Shown one piece after another: positions 6,760-12,851 of a stretch of DNA of 13,931 nucleotides; position 1 is the first letter of the stretch, and each line of letters starts with the position of its first letter. Made by a program: the position numbers and the translations under genes. Under the pieces are notes generated by a model. It ran no database searches. It was not told the DNA's origin and was given only the letters and a program-made list of their open reading frames with translations. Source of the DNA: DAIMFL01 sp964372215 (GTDB lineage: Bacteria > Pseudomonadota > Alphaproteobacteria > Dongiales > Dongiaceae); NCBI GenBank assembly GCA_964372215.1, contig CAYJQC010000062.1:1-13931 (forward strand). Direction: 5' to 3'.

Positions 6760-6817
6760 GCAGAAGGCGCGGGCGTTCCTGCGCTGGCGGAAGGGGAAGC
6801 CTAGTGGAGGTATTTAA
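6740..6817 (+). CDS. Possible 25-aa overlapping ORF downstream of transposase
   Basis: In the +2 frame relative to the transposase, a GTG at 6740 opens a short frame, VKPRTPKQKARAFLRWRKGK plus five residues, ending at TAA 6815-6817. It overlaps the transposase end by 20 bp and the start of the next gene by 14 bp. The basic, Trp-containing composition looks coded rather than random. It may be either a tiny gene coupling translation between neighbours or the original transposase tail left behind by a frameshift. Evidence is composition and overlap only. Confidence 0.3.
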   Translation: MKPRTPKQKARAFLRWRKGKPSGGI

Positions 6818-7127
6818 GACCTACGTGTTCTTCAGTGACCACGACCAAGGCTTGCCATATGAAATTGAAACCGTCGAACAAGGTGGCCAATGGTGGCTCG
6901 TTGGATCGTGGCGGCGAGACACCGCCACAGGAGAGCGAATCCCAAAGCGAATAGTTCTCCTTAGCGCGCTTCCCCATCAGGAAGTGGAAGGCCAGTCGTT
7001 CCGGTTCGTGCTGAACCAGCCAATACCCAAAGCCGTCCTCGATGGTGAAGCACGAACCGGATATGTGGCCGCAACATATCGGGCGCGCGTCGGTAGCCCG
7101 GCACCGAAACCTGATCGGCTTCACTAG
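6804..7127 (+). CDS. Small hypothetical protein (PIPKxVLDG-type), 107 aa
   Basis: The GTG at 6804 is preceded by AGGGGAAG with suitable spacing, a strong ribosome site that fixes the start. The protein is soluble, with beta-type segments TYVFFSDHDQGLPYEIETVE and QWWLVGSWRRD, then RIPKRIVLLSALPH and VLNQPIPKAVLDGEARTGYV. The order W-x-LV, R-I, then PIPKxVLDG recalls, from memory, a family of small uncharacterised alphaproteobacterial proteins often near mobile elements; the biochemical role is unknown. It starts 44 bp after the transposase stop and overlaps the possible 25-aa frame, so it probably travels with, or landed behind, the insertion sequence. Confidence 0.65.
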   Translation: MEVFKTYVFFSDHDQGLPYEIETVEQGGQWWLVGSWRRDTATGERIPKRIVLLSALPHQEVEGQSFRFVLNQPIPKAVLDGEARTGYVAATYRARVGSPAPKPDRLH

Positions 7128-7148
7128 CTTGGCGCATGATTGTCTACT

Positions 7149-7322
7149 ATGACAAACCATCCAAAATCACGCCGAACGCTGGATTGGATCAAGACTGCCG
7201 AGCAGTTGGAGCGGGGCGCCCAGGACGAACGCGCGAAGCCGGAAACCAGGGAGAAGGCTGCCAGGGCGGCGCGGCTACCGCGGGCGCCCGACGCTCGAGA
7301 TAAGCGGCGCAAGAAGACCTAA
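7149..7322 (+). CDS. Small basic hypothetical protein, 57 aa
   Basis: The frame runs from ATG 7149 (a TTG nine bases earlier is also possible) to TAA 7320-7322. The product is very charged: a helix with WIKTAEQLERGAQDERAK and ETREKAARAARLPRAPDAR, then a basic tail DKRRKKT. This is the sort of soluble, probably nucleic-acid-contacting small protein that annotation often misses. No good ribosome site is seen, which lowers confidence. Its stop codon overlaps the stop codon of the small minus-strand gene that converges on it (shared CTAA). It follows the 107-aa gene by 21 bp and may be co-transcribed with it. Confidence 0.45.
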   Translation: MTNHPKSRRTLDWIKTAEQLERGAQDERAKPETREKAARAARLPRAPDARDKRRKKT

Positions 7323-7453
7323 GCTTTCTTACGTTTCGGTCGCTTCGCAGTCGCGCGCCTCTCGGCCTTGGGAGCCTCACGTGGCTTAGGCGGAGTTGCC
7401 AGCAGCCGCTTCGCCAGCCGAGTTTCGTCTTGATCTTTGGGGCCAGTTGCCAT
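7319..7453 (-). CDS. Small lysine/arginine/proline-rich protein, 44 aa
   Basis: On the minus strand an ATG at 7451-7453 opens MATGPKDQDETRLAKRLLAT, continues with PPKPREAPKAERRATAKRPK and ends RKKA before TAG at 7319-7321. The pattern of a short acidic start, RLAKRLLATPPKPR and a strongly basic tail resembles, from memory, a widespread family of tiny alphaproteobacterial proteins of unknown function (typically ...LLATPPKPH...KRPKRK). That makes it more convincing than its length suggests. It converges with the 57-aa gene, the stop codons overlapping. Its start codon shares the palindromic CATG with the possible start of the HEPN-like gene running the other way, so divergent promoters would have to lie inside the opposing reading frames. 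Confidence 0.6.
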   Translation of the reverse strand: MATGPKDQDETRLAKRLLATPPKPREAPKAERRATAKRPKRKKA

Positions 7454-8060
7454 GCCATCCATCATACTGATGCCGCGATCAGATCGTCACAGACTAGAAA
7501 CTGACCTCACGATGGAGGAGCAGGCTGCGATCGGCTATGTCACCGTCTGCTGGGCCCAACTGGAGCATTTGCTGCTTCACGTGACGGTAGACATTGCGGA
7601 AGCCGCGAAAGTCCCGGTTCCAGAACATGCCACTTCGTTGTCATTTAAGAAAAGGCTTCGGGCGCTGCGCACCTTAATCAAAGAGACAGGCGGAGCGGCT
7701 AAACGTCAGCAAGCGCTTCTAGGGCTGCTCACCAAAATTGGAAACGCTGAGCGGAGCCGCAATCGAATTACTCACGGCCTGTGGGATTGGAACCAAACCA
7801 ACCCGGACGGCCTGATCGCGTCTAGCTATCGAATGCCATTCGATTTTGAGGAACGCTTTGACTTCCAGAAGCTCATCAAACTTGCCCAGCAAATTGGCGA
7901 GATCAATTTCTCCTTAGCATTCCCGAGGGGTGAGAAACAAGCATTGGTACATTGTGCGCGGCACGCGAGAAGGATAAGTAGACTCGGCGCACAAGCTCTT
8001 CGGGGGAAAGTGCTATTTCCGCCTCATTCCCCTCTTCCCAAGATTCCAGAAGATACGTGA
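7452..8060 (+). CDS. HEPN-like hypothetical protein, about 202 aa
   Basis: This is a helical protein with the order seen in HEPN-like proteins of unknown function. A long first helix region carries EEQAAIGYVTVCWAQLEHLL at 22-41. A basic helix follows, KKRLRALRTLIKE. Then comes AERSRNRITHGLW with R103-N104-x3-H108, an R-x4-H motif like the catalytic motif of HEPN RNases. A beta-type segment (LIASSYRMPFDFEER) and a last helix (FDFQKLIKLAQQIGEINFSL) follow, with a proline-rich tail. HEPN domains are common in toxin-antitoxin and defence systems, but many such stand-alone proteins have no known role, and no partner nucleotidyltransferase is next to it. ATG 7452 is used; ATG 7470 or 7512 could also be the start, the latter immediately before the conserved helix. 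The last 158 bases overlap an antisense frame. Confidence 0.65.
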   Translation: MPSIILMPRSDRHRLETDLTMEEQAAIGYVTVCWAQLEHLLLHVTVDIAEAAKVPVPEHATSLSFKKRLRALRTLIKETGGAAKRQQALLGLLTKIGNAERSRNRITHGLWDWNQTNPDGLIASSYRMPFDFEERFDFQKLIKLAQQIGEINFSLAFPRGEKQALVHCARHARRISRLGAQALRGKVLFPPHSPLPKIPEDT

Positions 8061-8163
8061 ACTCAACGCGCATTGCGATAGCTACGCGACGCCTCCATTC
8101 TCGGTTCGCCTCGGGTGTCATCTCAATGGCGCCAGCCTGTCCCTTTTCAGATACCGCGCTCAT
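7903..8163 (-). CDS. Possible 86-aa hypothetical protein, antisense to the end of the HEPN-like gene
   Basis: The ATG at 8161-8163 has AAAGTAGG immediately before it, close for a ribosome site. The protein reads well: a charged helix EANREWRRRVAIAMRVEFTY, then LLESWEEGNEAEIALSPEEL and VRRVYLSFSRAAHNVPML. That is a sensible balance of acidic, basic and hydrophobic residues for a small soluble helical protein. I do not recognise a family. It overlaps the 3' end of the plus-strand HEPN-like gene by 158 bp, so one of the two ends may be non-coding or the two genes are genuinely convergent and overlapping. It shares the helicase strand and its start is 39 bp downstream of the helicase stop. Confidence 0.42.
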   Translation of the reverse strand: MSAVSEKGQAGAIEMTPEANREWRRRVAIAMRVEFTYLLESWEEGNEAEIALSPEELVRRVYLSFSRAAHNVPMLVSHPSGMLRRN

Positions 8164-8202
8164 CCTACTTTGTCATCTATGTAGTTAGGATTATTATCCC
8201 CG

Positions 8203-11001
8203 CTAGTCAACTCTGTCGTGCGTCGCTGTCAGGAACCCCCGCACCCCCTCCACCGCCTCCCTCAGCCCCACCCTCGCCGGCACCACGCCCTCCGGGAACG
8301 CGCCGAACAGGCGTGACGGCATCATCGGGTCGAGCAGCACGAAGGCGCCGTGGTCGTCGGCGCGGCGCACCAGCCTTCCGAAGGCCTGCTTGAGCCGGAG
8401 GCGCGCGGTGGCGTCGTCATAGGCCTTGCCGCCGAATTCCCGGCGCCGCGCCTTGTGCAGGATGTCGGGCCGGGCCCAGGGCACCCGGTCGAACACGATG
8501 AGGCGCAAGCTCCGGCCGGGCACGTCGACGCCATCGCGCACCGCATCGGTGCCGAGCAGGCAGGCATCCTCCTCGGCGCGGAAGATGTCGACCAGGGTCG
8601 AGGTGTCCAGCCCGTCGACATGCTGGGCGAGCAGCGGCAGGTTGGCCTGCTCCATGGCGGGCGCGATCTTTCGGTGCACCGCGCGCAGGCGCGAGATCGC
8701 GGTGAACAGGCCGAGCCCGCCGCCGCCGGATGCCAGGAATAATGTCCGATAGGCGGCGGCGACCTGGTCGAGATCGTCCTTGCGCACGTCGGTCACGATC
8801 CACACCCGGGTCTGGGCCGGGTAGTCGAAGGGCGACAGCACGCGGGCGCGGATCGCGGGCGCCGCCAGGTGGCGGGCGCCGGTGCGGGTCTCGGCGCTGG
8901 CCCAGAACGCGTCGGCGTCGCTGTCGGGCACGCCGCCATCGGTCAGGGTCGCCGAGGTCACGACGATGCCGTGGGCCGGCTCCGCCACCGCCCGGGCGAA
9001 CGGCAGCATGGGGTCGACCCAGTGACGATGCAGGCCGACATCGAGGTCGCGGCCGTCGCTGCGCGCGACCGCGGCCCAGTCGACGAACTCCGCCGGGGTC
9101 GCTTGCCCCAAGGTCTTCAGCATGGCGCGCCAGGCCGCCAGCTCCATCTCGGCGCGCCGCCGCAGGCTGCGCACGATCGCCTCGATGCGGATCCGGGTCT
9201 GGCTGTCGAGCTCGTCGGCGTCGTCGTCGAGCCGGTGGGCGAGCCGGCGGGTCAGCGCCGCCATCGGCCGGGCCAGCTCGCCGAGCGCGGCGTCGAGCGC
9301 CGCCGCCGCGGCCAGCAGGTCCTCGGGCGGCGCGGTCACCTCGGCCTCGATGCCATAGGGTCCGTCGCTGCCGCGGGCGCGGGCGTAGACCAGGCGGCGC
9401 AGCGCCGCCAGGAACGCCTCGGCCGGGCCGCTCGGCCGGTGGTCGGCGATGCGCTGATGCCAGGACTCGGCGGGCAGGGCGCGCGCCGCGTGCAGGGTGT
9501 CGTCGAGCGCGCGCGCGGCGGACGCGTCCTCGCCGAGGAGGTCCTCGACCCGGCGCTTCAATCCGCGCGCCCGGCTCGGCCGCGCCCCCGCCTCGGCCCC
9601 CAGGATCCAGCGCCGCAATTCGGCGGTCTCCAGCCCCGACAGCAGGCTGGAGAACGCGCCGTCCGCCGCGTGGAACAGGTGATGCCCCTCGTCGAAGACA
9701 TAGCGGGTGGGGAGCTGACCGGTATCCTCGCCGGCGTCGCCGCCGCCGGTGGCGCCGTGCAGCGCCGCCTGGATCATCACCAGGGCGTGGTTGGCGACCA
9801 CGATGTCGGCGCGCCGCGCCCGGCGCACGCTGCGCTCGATGAAGCAGCGGCGATAATGGGTGCAGGCGGAATAGACGCATTCGCCGCGCCGATCCGAGAG
9901 ACCAAGGCTGCGCGGCCGGCCGATCAGGTCGGGCAGCCAGCCGGGGAAGTCGCCGCCCACCATGTCGCCGTCGCGGCTGGCGAGCGCCCAGCGCGCCATC
10001 AGGCCGAGCGCCACCGCATCGATCGGCCGCTGCCCGACCGCCCGCGCGTTGTCCTCGAGATTGAGCAGGCAGAGATAGTTCTCGCGGCCCTTGCGGATCA
10101 CCGCGCGCAGCGCCTTCAGCCGGCGGTCGGGGTAGAGCCGGTCGAGCTCGCCGTCGATCTGATGCTGAAGATTGCGGGTATAGGTGCTGATCCAGACCGC
10201 GCCGCCGTTCTTCTCCGCCCACAGGCTGGCCGGCGCGATGTAGCCGAGGGTCTTGCCGACGCCGGTGCCGGCCTCGGCCAGCACCACATGGGGTTCGCCC
10301 TGGACTGCGCGCGGCTGGAAGGCGGGAGTGATGGCCGAGGCGTAGTCGGCCTGCTGCGGCCGCGGCTCGGCGTCGTCGCCGAGCAGCAGGGCGAGGCGCT
10401 GGCGGACCTCGGCCGGATCGACCGGCTCGGCGCCGGGCGACGGCTCGGGCGCGTGCTCCGACCACTCGTCCAGCTCGGCCCAGACGTCCAATCCACTTCC
10501 CCCGCCGGTCGCCTCGCCGGCGCCGAGCGCCGCCAGTACCGACGGCCCCCACAGCCAGCCGCTCTTGGCCATGGTCCAGGCGATCGCGCGGATCCGCCGG
10601 CCCGGCCGACCGGCCGCCAGTTCCGCCAGCAGGGCCCGCGCGCCGCGCTGCAGCGCCAGGGCCTCGCCGGCCAGGCCGTCGGGCACCGGCAGGTCGAGGG
10701 CGCGGGCGATGCCCTTGGGGGTCGGCAGGCAGAACCGCGCCGGCCGCACGAAGGCGAACAGCTCGAGCAGGTCATAGGCCGGGAAGCGCTCGGTATCGAG
10801 CCGGCGCGCCAGGGCCGGGGCGTGGGCGACCAACGGCGGCTGCGTCCTGGCGCGCGCCGCCGCGTCGCGATGGCCGGTCTCGACGATCTCGCCGGCGGCG
10901 TCCACGAACACCGCCGCGCTCAGCCCGGCGACCAGCGCCGGCGCCGCCGGCGGGCGGATCGCCGGCGCCGAGGACGGCGTTGCAGAGGCGGAGAGACTCA
11001 T
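8203..11001 (-). CDS. DinG/XPD-type ATP-dependent DNA helicase with FeS cluster
   Basis: This is a 932-aa superfamily 2 helicase. Walker A is GTGVGKT at 245-251. Four cysteines at 311, 375, 380 and 386 are spaced as the 4Fe-4S domain of XPD/DinG helicases. The Walker B box is DEGH at 437-440 (a variant of DEAH) and motif VI is QAFGRLVRR at 872-880. DinG-type enzymes unwind DNA 5' to 3', including R-loops, D-loops and structured DNA met by the fork. The first 230 residues precede the helicase core; a segment with LVAHAPALARRL and YDLLELFAFVRP resembles a degenerate DnaQ-like exonuclease fold, but the acidic catalytic residues are not seen (inference). The gene is divergent from lysK. A TATACT box lies at 11030-11035 on the minus strand, 29 bp before the ATG. 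The stop codon marks the right edge of the island. Confidence 0.93.
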   Translation of the reverse strand: MSLSASATPSSAPAIRPPAAPALVAGLSAAVFVDAAGEIVETGHRDAAARARTQPPLVAHAPALARRLDTERFPAYDLLELFAFVRPARFCLPTPKGIARALDLPVPDGLAGEALALQRGARALLAELAAGRPGRRIRAIAWTMAKSGWLWGPSVLAALGAGEATGGGSGLDVWAELDEWSEHAPEPSPGAEPVDPAEVRQRLALLLGDDAEPRPQQADYASAITPAFQPRAVQGEPHVVLAEAGTGVGKTLGYIAPASLWAEKNGGAVWISTYTRNLQHQIDGELDRLYPDRRLKALRAVIRKGRENYLCLLNLEDNARAVGQRPIDAVALGLMARWALASRDGDMVGGDFPGWLPDLIGRPRSLGLSDRRGECVYSACTHYRRCFIERSVRRARRADIVVANHALVMIQAALHGATGGGDAGEDTGQLPTRYVFDEGHHLFHAADGAFSSLLSGLETAELRRWILGAEAGARPSRARGLKRRVEDLLGEDASAARALDDTLHAARALPAESWHQRIADHRPSGPAEAFLAALRRLVYARARGSDGPYGIEAEVTAPPEDLLAAAAALDAALGELARPMAALTRRLAHRLDDDADELDSQTRIRIEAIVRSLRRRAEMELAAWRAMLKTLGQATPAEFVDWAAVARSDGRDLDVGLHRHWVDPMLPFARAVAEPAHGIVVTSATLTDGGVPDSDADAFWASAETRTGARHLAAPAIRARVLSPFDYPAQTRVWIVTDVRKDDLDQVAAAYRTLFLASGGGGLGLFTAISRLRAVHRKIAPAMEQANLPLLAQHVDGLDTSTLVDIFRAEEDACLLGTDAVRDGVDVPGRSLRLIVFDRVPWARPDILHKARRREFGGKAYDDATARLRLKQAFGRLVRRADDHGAFVLLDPMMPSRLFGAFPEGVVPARVGLREAVEGVRGFLTATHDRVD

Positions 11002-11108
11002 CGGTGATTCCGGGTCATGGACGGGTCGCAGTATATCGGTGGCGCGGGAGCGTTGACGACCATCCCGGGCCTCCCTAGTGTCCGGCCCCGAAACCCCAAG
11101 GGTGCGAG
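11002..11108. promoter_or_regulatory. Divergent promoter region between helicase and lysK
   Basis: This 107-bp spacer must drive both genes. For lysK, TTGACG (11053-11058) is spaced 17 bp from TAGTGT (11076-11081), a good -35 box with a weak -10 box, and AAGGG ends 6 bases before the ATG as ribosome site. For the helicase a TATACT hexamer at 11030-11035 (minus strand) is a good -10 box, but no matching -35 box is evident. Assignments rest on consensus matches only. Confidence 0.4.
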
Positions 11109-12704
11109 ATGGATAGCGGAAGCGGCGAGCGGGAACTGGCGTTGCAGGCGCGGGCCTGGCCCTTCGAGGAGGCGCGCAAGCTGGTCGCCCGCTATGCTGG
11201 GAAAGCGCCGGACAAGGGCTACGTCCTGTTCGAGACCGGCTACGGCCCCTCGGGCCTGCCCCATATCGGCACCTTCGGCGAGGTCGTGCGCACCACCATG
11301 GTGCGCCAGGCGTTCCAGCGCATGTCGGACCTGCCGACCCGGCTGTTCGCCTTCTCCGACGACATGGACGGCCTGCGCAAGGTGCCGGACAACGTGCCGA
11401 ACCGCGAGATGCTGCAGCGTCATCTCGGCAAGCCCTTGACGAAGGTGCCCGACCCGTTCGGCAAGTTCGAGAGCTTCGGCCACCACAACAACGCCATGCT
11501 GCGCGGCTTCCTCGATTCCTTCGGCTTCGAGTACGAGTTCCAGAGCGCCACCGACTGGTACACCAGCGGGCGTTTCGACCAGGCGCTGCTGCGGGTGCTC
11601 GCCTGCTACGACGAGATCATGGCCGTCATGCTGCCGACCTTCCGCGAGGAACGGGCCCAGAGCTACAGCCCGTTCCTGCCGCTCTGCCCGCGGACCGGGC
11701 GGGTGCTGCAGGTGCCGGTGGTGGCGCACGACGCCAAGGCCGGCACCATCGTCTACCAGGACGAGGATGGCGCGAAGATCGAGGTTCCCGTCACCGGCGG
11801 ACGCTGCAAGCTGCAATGGAAGCCGGACTGGGGCATGCGCTGGTACGCGCTCGGCGTCGACTACGAGATGTCGGGCAAGGACCTGATTCCTTCGGTCGAT
11901 CTCGCGGGCAAGATCTGCCGCATCCTCGGCGGCCCGCCGCCGGAAGGCTTCAACTACGAGCTGTTCCTCGACGACAAGGGCCAGAAGATCTCCAAGTCCA
12001 AGGGCAACGGGCTCTCGGTCGAGGAATGGCTCGCCTACGCGCCGCCGGAGAGCCTGAAGCTGTTCATGTTCTCCAAGCCGCGGGCGGCCAAGCGGCTGTA
12101 TTTCGACGTGATCCCGCGCGCCGTCGACGACTACCTGACCTTCCTCGGCAAGTTCCCGGACGAGGCGCCGGCGGCGCGGCTGGAGAATCCGGCCTGGCAC
12201 ATCCATGACGGCAAGCCGCCGCGCGAAGATTTCCATCTCACCTTCGGCATCCTCCTGAACCTCGCCAGCGTCTGCAACACCGAGGACAAATCGGTGCTGT
12301 GGAGCTTCATCTCGCGCTATGCGCCGCAGGCGACGCCCCAGGCCTCGCCGTTCCTCGACCGCCTGGTCGGCCACGCCATCGCCTATTACCGCGACTTCGT
12401 GAAGCCGGCGAAGAAGTACCGCGCGCCGAGCGCGATGGAACGCGCGGCGCTGGCCGAGCTGCTGGCGGCGCTCGACGCAGCTCCGGCGGACGCGACCCCC
12501 GAGGCCCTGCAGTTCGAGGTCTACGAGATCGGCAAGCGCCATGCCTTCGCCGACCTGCGCGCCTGGTTCAAGGCGCTCTACGAGACCCTGCTCGGCCAGG
12601 ACCAAGGCCCGCGCATGGGCTCGTTCATCGCGCTCTACGGCAAGGCCGAGACCGCCACACTGATCCGCCGCGTGCTGGCCGGCGAGGATTTGAGCGCGGC
12701 GTAG
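11109..12704 (+). CDS. lysK: Lysyl-tRNA synthetase, class I
   Basis: This 531-aa enzyme charges tRNA-Lys with lysine in the cytosol. It is the class I form, with a Rossmann catalytic domain: the HIGH motif is HIGT at 52-55 within PSGLPHIGTFGEV, and the KMSKS motif is KISKS at 293-297. The class I LysRS hallmarks SDDMDGLRKVP (83-93), GGRCKLQWKPDWGMRW and DYEMSGKDL are also present, followed by the helical anticodon-binding C-terminal part. Most bacteria use the unrelated class II LysS; the class I form is typical of archaea, spirochaetes and many alphaproteobacteria. Length agrees with the family. The ATG has AAGGG six bases before it. No second lysine enzyme is visible in the window. Confidence 0.97.
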   Translation: MDSGSGERELALQARAWPFEEARKLVARYAGKAPDKGYVLFETGYGPSGLPHIGTFGEVVRTTMVRQAFQRMSDLPTRLFAFSDDMDGLRKVPDNVPNREMLQRHLGKPLTKVPDPFGKFESFGHHNNAMLRGFLDSFGFEYEFQSATDWYTSGRFDQALLRVLACYDEIMAVMLPTFREERAQSYSPFLPLCPRTGRVLQVPVVAHDAKAGTIVYQDEDGAKIEVPVTGGRCKLQWKPDWGMRWYALGVDYEMSGKDLIPSVDLAGKICRILGGPPPEGFNYELFLDDKGQKISKSKGNGLSVEEWLAYAPPESLKLFMFSKPRAAKRLYFDVIPRAVDDYLTFLGKFPDEAPAARLENPAWHIHDGKPPREDFHLTFGILLNLASVCNTEDKSVLWSFISRYAPQATPQASPFLDRLVGHAIAYYRDFVKPAKKYRAPSAMERAALAELLAALDAAPADATPEALQFEVYEIGKRHAFADLRAWFKALYETLLGQDQGPRMGSFIALYGKAETATLIRRVLAGEDLSAA

Positions 12705-12742
12705 GGCTATGGGGGCTGTTGCCCACCCCCACGGCTGATACT

Positions 12743-12842
12743 CACCCCCACCCCGACCCTCCCCCATCGAGGGGGAGGGAGTCCATCGAGCGCGCCATGG
12801 AAGTCCCCTCCCCCCTTGTGGGGGAGGGTTAGGGTGGGGGGT
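12743..12842. repeat. Pair of inverted intergenic repeat modules (CCCTCCCCC hairpins)
   Basis: Two modules of about 40 bp face each other: 12743-12782 on the plus strand and 12803-12842 on the minus strand. Each has the order CACCCC(C)ACCC, then (T)AACCCTCCCCC or GACCCTCCCCC, a short loop, and a G-run closing a hairpin. The loops are ATCGA in the left module and TTGT/ACAA in the right. Paired modules with this consensus are abundant REP-like elements in many alphaproteobacteria (recalled, not searched). They lie between the convergent lysK and aminotransferase genes and probably serve as a two-way transcription stop. Confidence 0.8.
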
Positions 12843-12851
12843 GCCGCAGAC

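Larger units (their letters stand above)
5545..8202. other. Candidate horizontally acquired island (A/T-richer block)
   Basis: Both edges are seen as sharp changes in base and codon use: DNA before about 5545 and after 8203 is strongly GC-biased at third positions, whereas this block uses many A/T-ending codons. It contains a transposase fragment, short genes of unknown function on both strands, and overlapping frames. Its right edge coincides with the helicase stop codon. I found no matching direct repeats at the two ends and no integrase or tRNA, so the mode of entry is unknown. The transposase fragment itself (about 6304-6760) is again more GC-rich than its neighbours, suggesting at least two acquisition events. 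Confidence 0.6.

Noticed and set aside
6801..7160. 119-aa minus-strand frame opposite the 107-aa gene
   Set aside because: The plus frame has a strong ribosome site and a familiar PIPKxVLDG segment; the minus frame has no ribosome site and Cys/Ser/Arg-rich composition.
5545..8202. CRISPR array, tRNA gene or integrase att site as cause of the island
   Set aside because: I saw no regularly spaced repeats, no cloverleaf-like sequence and no matching direct repeats at the two edges.
8869..11007. 712-aa plus-strand frame opposite the helicase
   Set aside because: The minus strand encodes all helicase motifs; this frame is a GC-rich shadow.
10998..12767. 589-aa minus-strand frame opposite lysK
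   Set aside because: lysK has HIGT and KISKS motifs and a good ribosome site; the opposite frame has shadow composition.
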